NCBI GenBank assembly: GCA_963969395.1
Contig: OZ017799.1
Location: 1,242,501-1,306,500, forward strand
Direction of reading: 5' to 3'
DNA: 64,000 nucleotides
From: Pseudoscleropodium purum
Taxonomy: Eukaryota > Streptophyta > Bryopsida > Hypnales > Brachytheciaceae
In this document: positions 11,720 through 25,400 of the stretch, piece after piece
How positions within the stretch are numbered: the stretch's first letter is position 1
Layout: each line of letters begins with the position of its first letter
Program-made: the position numbers and the translations under genes
Notes under the pieces: model-generated
The model's database searches: none
The model's input: only the letters and a program-made list of their open reading frames with translations
What the model was told of the DNA's origin: nothing

Positions 11720-13024
11720 TGCCCGAGTCGCCTCCGTCCCACTCAATTGTCTTTCCTTCGTGCCTGCCAATCTGGTTGATGAATCTCAAGATATGACACC
11801 TGGCAGATAGGAATTGAGTAGTTGCGAAGGTGGACTTTGACCAACCCGAAGGAGAAGAAAGTTGACCCACTTGCCAATAATTTTCAGTCTTAAATTTTAA
11901 AACTTTTTCTCGGCACAAATTGAAATGTCAGTGGGCAAACTGGCAATCAAATCAAATTGATTTTCAATGGAAATTGTCCATGTGTTTTAAAATAAAATAA
12001 AAAATAAAATAATAATAAGAAAATTGTCCATTTGTTTAAGAAAAATTAATAATAATAATAATAATTTCTGTTATGGATGGACTTATCAGGAAACAACAGG
12101 TGGAGAAAGGCTAAAAAGAAGCTAATGAATAGATAAGCTTGGCTTAGATAAGTTAAGTGTTGCCTTTTTGACGAAAATCCTTCCTTTGAATTTAATTTTT
12201 AGCTTTAAATGGGGGGGGGGGGGTGGGGGGCGGTCATACGTTCCACAACTTGATTTCAGTCCACTCTTGACTGACGAGTGACCATTTTTTTTTTCAATTT
12301 GTCAAACCGTACACAGGCGTCAGATTTTATGGCAGAACTGCCTTTATTATTAATATTATTAATACTTTTTTTCAGTGGCTGGAATTTTAGAATGTTGCGT
12401 GTCACTGTTTGATTGGTTGCAATGATTGAAAAGAGTCTTATGCGGAATATCGAGAATATTGAACAGGGGACTCACGAGTCACTTTTTGATTGGTTGGAAT
12501 GATTGATTGAAGAATTCTCTGTAGAAGAGAAAAGAAGAGATGTGTATCTACTTTCATATAGATGGTGACACCTGTCATAAGATTAGATTGGTGGATAAGG
12601 AGTCTTAAGAATCTTAAGTGATATCAAATTTGACACTTTCAAAGTCCAAATTACAAAGCAGAATTGCATGTTTTGGTCACATTTTAGTGAGTTTTACCAA
12701 AACATCATCACATGATTTCCAGAAAAAACACAATCTAGAAATTTTATTTGAGGTTTTCATAGGAATCTATATGTTTTTTTTCAATGTAGATTCTCCCAAC
12801 ATATATTTTTTTGGATAGAGAATGAATAAACTACATATATACTTCAAAGTGACGGAAACTAGGTGCACCTAAAACCAAAACTAGGCTCTCATGAACATGA
12901 ACAAAGGCTGGTGATACTTTTAGGCAAGGAATCTATAGGGGTCAATTTCAGAAATGGGTCGCAAATAGGTTACCTCACAAAATATTGTAGATATCTACAA
13001 TAGGATAGGTCATACATGCACTTT
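11720..13024. other. Intergenic DNA with a G-rich run
   Basis: Holds a run of 13 G, one T and 6 G at about 12211-12230 and short AT-rich microsatellites (AATA units near 12000-12060). No open frame here has coding character. Confidence 0.6.
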
Positions 13025-13143
13025 GTGACCAAGAGTTGGGACATGTCATTTTCATTTCATGGTTCTTGATGAATTAGTCAAGAACCATGAACAAGACCAT
13101 GAAAATGGTATCTCTCTCCTGACTCTTGGTTGCAATTGGTCAC
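13025..13143. repeat. 119-bp imperfect hairpin
   Basis: Begins GTGACCAAGAGT and ends ACTCTTGG...GGTCAC; the inner arms ATTTTCAT..CATGGTTCTTGA and TCAAGAACCATG..ATGAAAAT pair around GAATTAG. Most likely a small MITE. No small-RNA evidence can be given. Confidence 0.6.
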
Positions 13144-14047
13144 AAGGGACACTATTTATTTATTTATTTAGGTCATATGGTTCCTGTGTCACGGTGGAGC
13201 TACCTACGAAAGGACAAAAACCTTTACACAGTGCCTTGCTGTGATACGTGACGGAGGAAAAGGCACAACGGTCTTCTCCGTGCTGCTCAAGCCAATCTAA
13301 GCTTAACCCAGCCTTCAGACTTGAAAAGCTACTGCCCAAACTTCAAAAAATCTAGATAGGAGTTTCATAAATGCTTTGAGCACTAAGAAGTCTCTTCAAA
13401 CTACGGTACCGGTGATCAACCGGGTTTAAAAACCTCCAGATTACATCAATTCACAGCTTGTACTGCACAACAGCAAGCTCTCACGACATATATGAGGCAG
13501 GTTTTTCGTTTTCCAAAAGACAAATAATAATGATTCCACTTCGCAATGCAGAACTGGGTTTTCAATCTGTAATAAAAAATTGCTTTTTTGAATATTTCTG
13601 TAGTCACATTCCTAGCTCTGTTCACAGACAATTTCTCAGAAAACTATTGAATTTCAAGTCAAATCAGAGTTACAAACGCTGTGCGTCGCAGAACAAATTT
13701 TAGTATGATACAGAAGTCGGGGCCAAAAATACAAGCAGGACCACAGAAGTCTCGGTCTTCGAGGAAAACCCGTCCAGGGACTACCTACTAGATTATGTGC
13801 ACTGTTTCATGACTTCGCTAGATTGATTTGCGGACACGCAAAGGCTCTCAGTGTACAAATTCATATTGCTACAGTTGCAAACAAACTCAGGCTAGGATAG
13901 ATAAGGAGGGTAGGGTTTTGTGTATGATCCTTGAAAAAATGAATTTAGTTGAGACGGAAGATGATTTTTACCTTTCCAAAAAATATGCTGTTGGATTTCA
14001 GAATCTGATGCGATTCTCTCAATCCTGCCCCTGAGTTGATGAAAAAT

Positions 14048-17000
14048 TTATCTATGTTGGTTTGAACGATGCCGGTCAAGCTCCAAGGCAGCCTCGGCTG
14101 ACTGTTTCCGCCTTCGGTTCCGGCGCCTCTCCACTTGTGCTTCATCTTCTTCCCATTTGTCTGTCAAGCTGGCCACAACAGTTGCAGTGCTCCCATCTAT
14201 CTCACCGTCTGTCTCCAGGCCTTCTTTCAGGGTTTCCTCAACTGACTCCAAGTCCCAGTCTTGGCTGCTCATTGAGAAGCCCAAACCATCACTGCAACGT
14301 ACACTCCCGGGTAAATAAATTTTGGGCCCATCTAGAATTTCCTCGTCAGGTATGCATCCCTCCTCCTCCTCCTCCTCCTCCTCCTCGACATCCTCTTCTG
14401 AACTGTTACCCTCTTCAGGATCTTGCCAGCGAACATCTTCAACGGCAGGCCTGTTTAACAAATGTCTTTCAGTTTCTGAGGTTGCACAATATCCACACTA
14501 GTACTATTAACTAATCGACAGTTCAATAAAATAAAATAAGATGAAACGATCTATTTCTGTTGACCCCTGAAGATCGTGATCAAACGTGCAATTACATAAT
14601 ACCAACAAAAGACTTCACACGTGCAAGCGCAAGCCCAACGCAAGAAGCAGTGAAAAGAAAAGAAAAGTAATGTAGATGCAATACAAATTTTAGAATGTTT
14701 ACTAAAAAAAGTGTTTCTTACTGATAATTTACAAGCTAAAATTAGAGATTTGAGGGGGTAAATTCAGCATCCACACACCTATCCGCATGCAAAGTACGGG
14801 GGAAGCTCCTCTCAGACTCCTCCCGACTCTGAGTGGTGCCCTCCAACCTCTCAAACCGCACGGACCCTACCTTACGAGCATTGCCGGCGAGAATCTGCAA
14901 TGCATGAAAGGATCACTTCAGTTTGGATTAAAAGGGATATCCTAAAAAATAAGGTACATCAAAAGATAAACGTCATAAGCTTGTCTGGTACACATTCATA
15001 GTCGATACCTCCAGGCGATACTTTTGAAACTTCTCCTTCTCCTTCTCCCAGCGATCTTCCTGATGCTCAACCTGATTCTCGCCATCACGTCTCTCCCCCT
15101 CTTCAGCATCTGCCTTTCGGAGTGTGATTTTGGTACTCTCGCCAGTGCGAGGAATATAGCCAAACGCCTCACACACAAAACCTGATACAGTCTCGTAGTG
15201 GTTTGAACCCTGTTATCAAACATATAACACCAACACATGACATGTGTCAACACCGAACTCAAGGGTCTAGAGTGAGAAACCGCAACACTTCAACAAACTC
15301 TCCATCATGACATTCAGTTCGCAATACCACATGATTCTAATACTTTTGACAAGAAACTTACCTCCGGCAGTTTAATCTCTAGAGCCTCTCTCAGGTCCTC
15401 TACTGACGTATTTGCATCAACGTCAAAAACTCCATCTGCCCTCTGAACCACATAACCTGTTTTCTTTCTAATCTCCTCCTGCATTCAAAATTCCAACTCC
15501 AGTGGTTAACGCATGGGGATTTACAAGGTTTCCAAATGAAAACATTGCGTATTCTCGTAAGTTGGAAGCTCATGAATTGCTTTGGTAGCGCACAGAACGA
15601 TAGTTCCCAAATCAAAACACACCAACCTTTGAATCACTCTCATCAAAAATCTCTCCAACAATCTCTTCCACAACATCTTCCAGTGTCACAACCTGAACAA
15701 CACATGAATCTTGTTTCCATCAGAATACAGTTGTCGATCAAGGGCAGCAGAGGGCTAAAACACAACGCTAACCCTATATTTTTGGACTATAGAAATATGT
15801 TCTGAAAGTTGGAAGAATTCACTAATAGCTTCCAAATTGTAATTTCTATTTCTAGCTCGGGCATTTCGGTAAACTCCCTTGGAAAGTGGTCAAACATAAC
15901 GCAAAATTTTGCACCGCCATTTCAAGGAATCGGACAGAGAACGAGCTGTTACTTGAGCACGAGACAAATTTCTTAACAATTAAGAGAAAGGCAATGCCAT
16001 ATTTTACACATTACATCAAGTCTTTTCAGAGGTTACTTACCCCAACGGTGCCACCATACTCATTGAGCACGATGGCCATGTGTACTTTCCGTATCCTGAA
16101 CTCCCTCAACAGATTCCATACTGACATGGAGTCTGCATGACCAACTCATACTCAGTAATTCATAACCTAGCTTCACACATTATTCATCTTATTTGCTAAG
16201 GACAAACTGTCCATACCAACCAAACCAAGGATGGGTTAAAAAATTTCATGACTACACACATAATGTCCTCAAAACTGCAAATTCCTCGCACCAAAGGCCC
16301 CGCTTACCTGGAACAAAGTAAGCCGGCCTGTGAGCAATGCGTCCAACATTCATCCTCTGCAACAATTCCACCTGCACCCAAGAACATGACGGTAACTCTT
16401 CTAAATGTCTGATACAAAATAACTATCTTGCTCTAAATACTCAAATCTGTCACTCAAACACATTGCAATGAATACTCAAATCTAAATACACGTAGAGGCA
16501 CCCACAAGAGACAATACACTACCAAAAAGTCTGGATACCAATTGAACTATCGAATGCTTTACCTGCTCCACGTAATCGAGCATGTCCATGGCATATGCTA
16601 TGCCAACAATATTGTCAATACGTCGTTCAAAAACTGGTACCCTGGGTTCCACCATACAACATTCCACATCAGCAGCTAGGACGAAGCAAATATAAAACCT
16701 CAAGCCTATCTAAGGATAGACCATGAACTTCAATCATGGGAATAGTCTAGCCCACCAAAAATTGTAATTACTGTGGGTTCGAAGTTACTGGGCCACTGGG
16801 TCACAAATATACTATGGGTTGCAAAATCTTCTAATTACAATGATTTCTTTCATACAATGTATTTGTAATGGAAAGCAACTTCTTCGTAATTAGCGGTACC
16901 GACAGTAATTATAATTTGTCTTGTGGCTAGTAATATAGTCTCCTAATAATGATGTGGATTGTAAATTGGAGTTGGAAAAATCATTATTAGCCTTGAGAAA

Positions 17001-20000
17001 CGTTCAATAAGACTGCGAGAAAACTCAGCAATGTAGGACTGGGTATTCACCTTGAATACTGATGCTTCACCCAAAGGTTGCGGAATTCTAGCAAAGTTGC
17101 AGCCGAATCAATGGCAACTACATCGACCAAGGGTGTCATAACTTCTCGGACATACGTGTCCTTGATTTCAAGAACATTCTCGATCATGTCCTGTGTCACA
17201 ACTCCAGATTCACTTAGTTGTTCGGCTCAGTCCAGTTACATCATCCGATCCTGACATACTGTATTTCTATAGCCTACATGATTCCAATAGTAACTGCCTC
17301 GTCCAGATAAAGCTTAATTCATAGCTACACATGCAGACTTGGCAAGATACTATGGTATGGCTTGCCATAACAACCCAGTTTGAAACAACAGGCAGAATCA
17401 TATTGTGCATGGCAAGGTCTAAAACTAATTTCAAGTCTCGTTTGACACGGAGTGGCTTCAGCAAAATTCACAATTAAAAAGGTATGAAAAGATTGTAACA
17501 GCGATAGAAAATTATACCTGCTCTTCCTCTTCAATGGCCCCACTAAGTTCAGCTCCTCGCAACATAAGCTTAAGTTCATCTTCACTCACAAATGGCTCCC
17601 TGTCAAAGTCATAGGATAAGAATTAGATGTTTACGACTGGGTCTGTCGTCGATTAGTCCACCAACAAAATGGAAACCAACTTCAGGTAAGTCTTGGACTG
17701 TAACCAGGAACAAAGGGCACAAATCCACAAAGATGGAAGTAGAAGATAGGACATACCAAAAAGGAACTGACACAACACTGCTTAAAATATACTAGCACCA
17801 TGCAACTTACATATACGGAGTAATATGGTACTAGCCATGAAAACTATGCGAACTTACCCACTGCTTTTTAAACCCAGAAGCTTTAACAGACTTGTAGACA
17901 TTGTAGTCACCACACGTCCTACTGGATAAAGAATCACTGAAAGCCAAGCTACAGGCCTCACCTGCACCATAAAAGATTTCACTTCTGAAGTAAGATTCGA
18001 GAAGAGTTTCCTAACAAAGCAATTGCGAAGTGATCACGAAACTGGTGACTGCTTGACATGGCACGCATCATATCTGAACCATATTGAAACTCAAAACGAT
18101 AAGTCATTGACAATTTACCACTACACGCGCAACTTCTGTCGCATTATGCACTGCAATACTCTTCGGAGCAATCTCAGTCACTAAAAGAAGCACAACCTGC
18201 ACAAGCCATTAAAACCATTCCATGGTTACCAGATCAAGCTGAAAAACCATCAAAGAATTGGCACATCAAAGCCAATCTTCTTAATGAAGATATGCCACAG
18301 GAGATAACTGAAGCATGCAGATAATTGGAAAGATGGCACTAGTTGCCAACATAGACTGGCACACTTACAATCAAAGACGTCCAATAAAAGGAAGAGACCC
18401 CGTTACAGTTAAAAGGAAGAGGCCTCGTTACAGTTAAGAAGGCCATACTAAGAGAGTAACTCTCCCTTGATCTTGCTCAAAGTTCTGAATCTACAAAAGA
18501 GAATTTAATCTTGAATTTTCCTTTGGACTAATTTCAATGAGTATACCCTCAAGACTTGGCACCTCAAAACCATACCCACTTGACGCTTGAGCATGAAAAG
18601 GCCTTCAAATGAATCACACATTGAAACTTAAAGACCTAGGGGTCTAATAAATCAGGTCAAGGATCACCCACCGTCATGACACCCGTGGCAGCGGTAACTC
18701 CAGCTTCTCCAAATAAAGCTGTTGCTGCTTCAGTCACCAATGCTGTTGCTGCAATGTTGACCACCCTGTTCAAAATGTGTTGAGAGACGATTAGATCATA
18801 TTTGAACAGAGCTAGCATTCGAGCTTCAGTCTAGTATTAAAAAATGTTTCAAAATATCAAACATTCCGTACTTCTGTGCACCACTAACTATAATAAAATC
18901 AACATAATACATTTGCACATTTTAGAAAACAATACGTCTGATATTTGAGCAAACATGAAGTAAGATTATGACCTCCAATTGTCTACATCCGGGCACAAGA
19001 ACAAATTCCAGGACAAGAGGTAGAAGCCATTACGTTGTGCCAATCAGAATGGTGGTCAGGAAACGAGTAACATCTTGACGAAGCACTTGGAAAACTCCCC
19101 CTTCTCCTTCCTTCTCCGCAAGTTCACGAACCTGAAATACATTCCGTGGTTATAATCTACACTAAAATCACAGATGCGCGCTATTTGGATAATGCTTGTT
19201 CAGAATACAGTTTACAAGTAAAATAAGACTGCTTCGAGATTTTCAACATCATGAGGAGATTGATAAGTAGACAAAATAAGAATGGTGCAATTCATGGGGA
19301 GAGCTCCCCATAATTTATAGGGAGGCCTCTCTATGGTCGCCTACTTTTTGCTACTTGCCAAGTCACTATTTCAGTACTAAAATGATCAAATCATAACTTT
19401 CCAAAATTCAAAGAAATGACTGGAGAGGAATCCCAATGGTCGACCTACTATTTTTCCACCTCCTCAAAGCACAACTCCCTATGATTGATGTCTAAATATC
19501 ACTAACAACTTTAATTTTAAAGAAACCCAGCTTCAGCTGCAGAAACTCATGTCGATCAAAGATGCATGTGACAATCCGGATGAGAACTTCATACCTTCCA
19601 TGGCCAGAGCGTAGTGATAGAAGTCTCCGCCATAGAAAAGAATGCAGACAATGCGAGCAGAAGCGAGAGAAACAGCCCTTGATCTCTCAGCACTTCCAAA
19701 ACTTGTTGTGTCTTGGGCCACATGGCATTCAACGTCTCTACTAGAGATAATTTCACTTTGCCTATTAGAGGTGGTGCTAGCACCCCTGGGCCACCTTCCC
19801 CTGCATAGGCTGGCCTATTACCTGGCAGCGATCCACATTATACCGTCAGTTCCGGGCATTTCAGATTGCCCAGGACAAAGCAAAAAGCTCATTTTTAGTT
19901 TTTTTACATTATGTGCAACTAGGGGTGAGATAACAAGCTTAAATAATCCATTGTATTTATGACAACTTACGAAGTCCTTCGAGGTAACAAGCGGTCAATT

Positions 20001-21924
20001 CGCCCCAACGACATAGCTTGAAGCCTTGTTATCTCAAATGATTTTAATGGCACATAGGAGCCATGTAAGCACTACCTTCTCATCCTCATTCTTGTTACTT
20101 GGACTACCGGTAGTGTAAAGCCATCATTGAACAAAATAAAATAAAATACATAAAAAATGATTCATTCACCAGTCAATCTTAAGATCTCAAGCATGCTGCT
20201 TCAAAATCTGCAATTTTAAGTGTCCCTCGCTTGTACATTAAAAACAAAGAAAACCCTAATGCAGTTGGTCCTCTGCAAATTTTTGTTCTTCTTTCCTTTC
20301 TAATCACTGTGTAGGGGCTTTCAATGCGGAACAAGATGCGAAATCGTACCGCCTGCCCACAGAGCCACGCAAACTGATGCGCCCCAAATCAGTAGCATCC
20401 TTCCAGCAATTCTTCCAGACAACGTGAAACTTTCTTTTCCTTTCTTTTGTACATTCTCGAAACTCTCACTTGCTAATCCTTCAACAACCCCTGCAAAACC
20501 CTGTCATCTCATGAATGAGATGACTATAGACATACAAGGACAACATCTTCATCATATTAGAGTATCCATGCCGGCTGGTACTGGAAATAAATTTACAAGA
20601 CAATGCTTGGAAATCTGCACACGGCAACCAGATTCCCACACAAGAAATATTGCTAATGCGATTAAGACTACACAGAGAACCAACTTGACTGCACTTTGTT
20701 GCACACACCTTTTGTACAAGAACGTGATCGCCAGTCGACTGAGCAAAGTAGACATTGCGAAGATGGCAAATAAACGCAGGAATATTCGTCCGAGAGAGCC
20801 CCATTAAGTGATGTCCATACGAAATTCCAGCTGGTCCAGCCTGAGGGATTTTATGACCTTGGCTTGCGAACCAATGCAGCTCCGTTGTTAGCCTCCTCGC
20901 TCGCACCAATTCAGTCTTTCTAAAACTCTCATCTGCATAAGGGCGGAAAAAAAGAAACAATCATAACAACAAACTCCCAAAACGTAACCGAATTCACTAG
21001 AAATGATACTGTTCTGCGTCAACAAAGGCAAAAGAACTGGCCGTTCCCCATGCACATCCTCCCCGACACAAGTACATATTATTTTGGACAGAATGCCTAT
21101 CAACTTGCAAAACACAATTGACTCAAGGCAAGTGCTATAGTTCCGAATAAGGACTCTTACGACGGCATCCTAATCTGAAAACCACAAATTCCCTCTCTGT
21201 TTGATTGCTGTAATATTTGAAACAAGATTCATACGAGCCCAGCTCATGGCCACACGGACCCCAAATGGACCAAAAATTCATGGTTTCAAAATGACCATTT
21301 CACTTGATCATACTGTAAGGAATATAATTCAGATGGGGCAGAACTTTATATCACTAGAATCAGTGAAGAACTTTGCATGTGATGGTCAAAAACTCAAATA
21401 ACATTGGACCCAAAAAAGTCCCCCAATGACGTACCCAAAAGTGCTATTGAAAAAAAAGTCCTTTAGGGGCTAACTTGGTAATTGGAGTTGACAGAATGTA
21501 ACTCACAAGCAGGATGCGAGGAATTCAAGACAATCGCCTCCATAGTTTCATACACCTTCTTGCTGTCCGCTAGAAACTTCAAATACTCTTCCACAGAAGC
21601 TTCATTTGCTGGTTCCCTTGTATGCAACCTGATCGCCTGAAAACGGAGCTCTTCCATAAAACCTTGAAACTCCCCTACATATCTGCACATCGGTTTCTCC
21701 GCTGCAGCAGAAGCCCTAGCTCTTGCAACCCCATTTCGATCTGTAACCCTGGAAGCCTTCACTCCAAACCCTAACCCTCTTGCCAACACGCCAGAGCCTC
21801 TCGGTCCCATCCTCTTGGGAACTATTCTAACCGAAACATTTGCACACAAGCGCCTTTCCGAAGACCATGCCCGGGGTCCATGCTTCAAAGCGAGTGGCAA
21901 ATCCCCCACCAATGTGGACATCAT
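14048..21924 (-). CDS. Chloroplast-type CNNM/DUF21-CBS-CorC_HlyC transporter, 17 exons
   Basis: Complete gene, 832 codons plus stop. Exons, 5' to 3': 21924-21507, 20490-20350, 19800-19595, 19131-19034, 18765-18672, 18196-18119, 17961-17858, 17599-17518, 17190-17051, 16641-16563, 16371-16308, 16132-16041, 15692-15627, 15478-15362, 15209-15009, 14894-14779, 14450-14048. All introns are GT-AG and all phases agree. Residues 1 to about 100 are Arg/Ser/Ala-rich, as in a plastid transit peptide. A hydrophobic segment follows at about 168-184. The DUF21/CNNM membrane domain spans about 230-400 and includes SAFFSMAETSITTLWPWK, VTEIAPKS and RPVAWLSVILYPVGRV. The CBS pair is at about 410-555 (REVMTPLVDVVAID, RVPVFERRIDNIVGIAYAMD, VVTLEDVVEEIVGEIFDE). 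The CorC_HlyC domain lies at about 555-690 (FVCEAFGYIPRTGES), then an acidic tail. It closely resembles the two Arabidopsis plastid proteins At1g55930 and At3g13070, which I recall as envelope Mg2+ transporters MGR9/MGR8; the Mg2+ role is inferred. Confidence 0.95.
14361..14391 (-). repeat. GAG microsatellite coding an acidic run
   Basis: In the last exon of the CNNM/CBS gene, about nine to ten consecutive GAG/GAA codons (TCC repeats on the plus strand) encode a glutamate run in the C-terminal tail. Its length could vary between individuals without shifting the frame. Confidence 0.9.
20491..21506 (-). other. First intron of the CNNM/CBS gene
   Basis: 1016 bp, GTGAGT donor and TGCAG acceptor. 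The split codon reconstructs TGG. A 159-codon minus-strand open frame inside (20481-20960) has no recognisable motif and overlaps the splice acceptor, so I treat it as chance. Confidence 0.8.
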
Positions 21925-22494
21925 CTAAACAAAAAGAAAGAGCAAACGAATTCAAATAAAAATCGCACAGAATGTTATGCACACAACAATTGTGTTAATC
22001 TGCGTTGAATTCTGCAATGCAAAACTACAATCTAGATCCCGCAAACCTCGTATCACAGATTACTCCTTGAGATTCCTACGCTTGGTGATTACGCTACCGC
22101 GTAAGTCTTCTAAAACCTCTAACAGTAATTGCCAGAAACAGAGTAACAAAAGTACACGCAAGAAAACCGCGCGTTACAATCCAATTGCTTCAAGAACCCT
22201 AATACTGATAAGCGGTTCCAATGAAGGCCACCAAAATTGATCGTCCTCGTACTTCAGAGATTCAAAGCTCGACCGTCATGGAAGAAAAAGAAACGTCACG
22301 CCAGCGCCTCCGAATGCTGCCTGCCTACAACCCGAATGCTTGTCCAATTGACTACGGCACACACCAGAAATTTCAGGGATGGGAGAGAAAGAAGCCAATA
22401 AGACAGAGAGCAACCGTTACCTTGTCGCAAGCGATGGAGAATGAGATTTTCTCCGAAATCACGACCCCCGGGTAGGTTTCATTAAAGCAAACTC
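21925..22494. promoter_or_regulatory. Shared upstream region between two divergent units
   Basis: About 570 bp separate the minus-strand CNNM/CBS start at 21924 from the first plausible plus-strand start at 22495. GC content rises above the surrounding intergenic DNA. No TATA box stands out on either strand. The stretch probably holds both 5' leaders and the promoter elements. Confidence 0.5.
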
Positions 22495-25400
22495 ATGGCG
22501 CCAGTGGCAACGAGAGGCGCCCCGGCGAATACGACTTCGCGACTGCCAGAAGAGGAAAAAAGCTTCAAAATCCCTGTCGTGACGGACGGCCAAAGAGAAT
22601 GAGTGGTCGCAGGGCGGATGAAGCGGATGAACCTGTTCCCAAAGTTCTCACTAAACGAGAGAAAACCCCGCCACTTTCTACCCAAACTACCAAATCCTTT
22701 CGTCTTCCTCGCAAATGGAACTCCAAATGCAACCCGAGACTGTAACGAAAAATTCAATTGTCAGGGTGTGTCATAGGATAAGCCTCCTAAATCACAACAT
22801 AACTGAAATTCGCGGCTGCTAGCGTGCACTGCATGAAAAGGGCAATAGAATCCGCATTCATAAAGCAATCCAGCGATCTGCTCACTTCTCGATCAACCGT
22901 GTGATTTCGTGAAAAGGTCGAGACCGAATTCTTTTCGAATATTCGCGGTCTTTTCAGTCCTGCAGAAAGTGAGTGTCGTTCTTTCCTGCGATTGTAGGCG
23001 ACAGGCCTATAACCATGGAATTATGCGAGATTCGTTACCAAATTACTGTCTCCGTCATGATTTGCGCCTTGTTGCGTGGATTCCTTTGAAGTGAGTGACA
23101 AAATGATCATGCGTCTCGAATTAGGGTTTGGTTTTGAAGACTCGGACTTCGTTGGAATGAGAGCCAGTGTTTGGGGACCTCAAGTAGGAGATTGAGAGGG
23201 TCTTCTTCAAGAGCTCGCCTGCCAGTGGTGAGCATTGTGGCGGCTATGGCCATTCCCTCAGTCTCTGCTTTTTGTTGAAAAGCCTGCATTGTCCACTCTT
23301 GTCCATTCTTTTAGCCGGAGTTTTGCGTGTTTATGGCCATGGAGACAATTTTACGTCTACAGGTAAAGCTCACGGAAGGGCAAAGCATTGTCTGCTCCTA
23401 GACGGCTTCAATAATCTCAAATTCAACATTAAGTTCAATTGAATGCGGTTTCCAGAGGGTTTCACTATTTCGGTGATTGTTGTCGACGAGATTTACAGAT
23501 TCAAAGATCGAACGTGAACTATTTTGAATTGATTATGCTCGGTTCTGTTTCAGTCTTCATGGCAGTGTGATCCAATGTCGGCATTTTGTCAAGAAATTGG
23601 GATTTCAGGTTTCAGCTGAGGTTCGGTATTTCTATGCCGAAATTCTGCAGGATTTCAGCATGTTTGCGAAGTGTTGCTTGTTTTTGTTGTGAAGGCTTTC
23701 CCATTGATTTTCAACATGACTTGATATCTTTGAATGGTGGTGTGCTGTCTCAGCTTTTCTAAGTAGCTCTTCCTGAGTTTTCCAATGAGTCTGAGAGTAT
23801 TGTTTCAATGCTTTTCTCATTCCTCATGTTGAACAGAGTCGAAGTAGAATGCTGAGTTTGTGGGTGCACACCATGGAGGAGACTGAGAGCCTGTTCTGGG
23901 ACGTCCTCGAACTGAAACACTTGGGCATATCATCAACTGGTGTCCAGTGAGCTTGCTGAACTTGATAGGCTTTGTGGACAACCGTCAAAATGGGGAGACA
24001 AGGATCGGGTCCATTGAGAAGCAAATGGCGTTGGCATGTAGCTCTTTGGATACCAAACATTTTTAGTATGAACCTGATGCATCTCCTAGTTTTTTTGCTA
24101 GTTGCCGATGTATTGTTAAAACTTGATGCGTTTTTCACGACTTTTTTTATCATTCCATTTCTTGCAATTGGTGAAGAGATTGGAATTTGTCTCTAACTAA
24201 AGTTACAGCCTGCAGCTTACATAAGGATTGCAGCACTTGTGAAAGCTTTTTCACTGGCCTTCACCCACAAAATGGAGTTTACCGCTTTGTATTCGGTTTG
24301 GTAAGCGGACAATCACTCTTTCCATGAACAACGTTACTCCTTTTTAGTGACTGCTGAAAGAAATGCACAGTTTGAAGAGATGCCTCTAAATGAGCTTTTT
24401 TATGTGCACCTTGTGTTGGTGGGTACAGCTTTGTGGCTAATGAATTGAGCAGGAACATTGCACACTTCATGAATTGCTGTAAGTGCTGAAGTTTGCATAG
24501 ATGTGTCTCGATCACTTTTGCTGATGATTTTCACTTTGTAGATATGATGTTTTGCACAATAGAATTCAACTAGCGTTACATGGGACTGCAGTCTCTCTAT
24601 ATTGTGACAATTTGGCTTTTCTTTTCTTCTAAATTGTGCATTTGAACATGGGCGCTGGCTGGGTTGGCTGCAGCTTCAACATTAGGAGACGTGCTAGCCC
24701 ATGTTTCTTCCAGGTCTCAATATCCATGCCCTTGTGATGTTTGCTAATTCTCAATCTCACGCATGCTAAACAATTTCGTGTTCCAAGAGATACAATGCTA
24801 CTTTTGTTTCATACTTAGAGATCTTCAAAGAATGCAATGCTCTCGTCTTATTTCGGACATTTCTCTTATGGATGTGAGCAGAGCCAGCAACACGGGGCTA
24901 TTGATTGTCCTCTCCCATCTTTACAAGTGAGTGCACGTCCCCTTGTAGAGAGTTTTCAAACAGTTTCTATCTCATATTCATAATAGTAGATAGCCCAACA
25001 ACAACCGTATTTGAAAATCATGTCTCACTGTTCTGTTTTCTAATAGGCAGCACTCCATGTGTTAAGCTTTTTGAGACGCTAAATGCAGTGCTTGTTTGAT
25101 TCATCTACAGGAGGGACTTCAGAGTGTTTGTTCTGCTTCTGGAACTTGATATTGTCAGCCACTGGTTCAGGATTTACTGGTGTGTTCTCTTGGATTTGCA
25201 ACAAGGAATTTCCTAACATGGTTGTCTTTCTAGTTTAGGTCATCTTGAAGTTTGAGCTGATATCTATAAGATGCCCAACTGAATGCTTCATGGTGTGTTT
25301 GTTCGTGCAGTGAGGTGATGAGCAGGAGATTTCCGTGTCTCCACTTGCACCTTTATCAGAATTCCCTTTACAAAAACCATCTATTTCGCCTGTTTTGTGC

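Noticed and set aside
14062..14514. 150-codon plus-strand frame rich in Pro/Ser
   Set aside because: Antisense shadow of the acidic last exon of the transporter.
20481..20960. 159-codon minus-strand open frame
   Set aside because: It lies in the first intron of the transporter and runs over its splice acceptor; no motif and no own signals.
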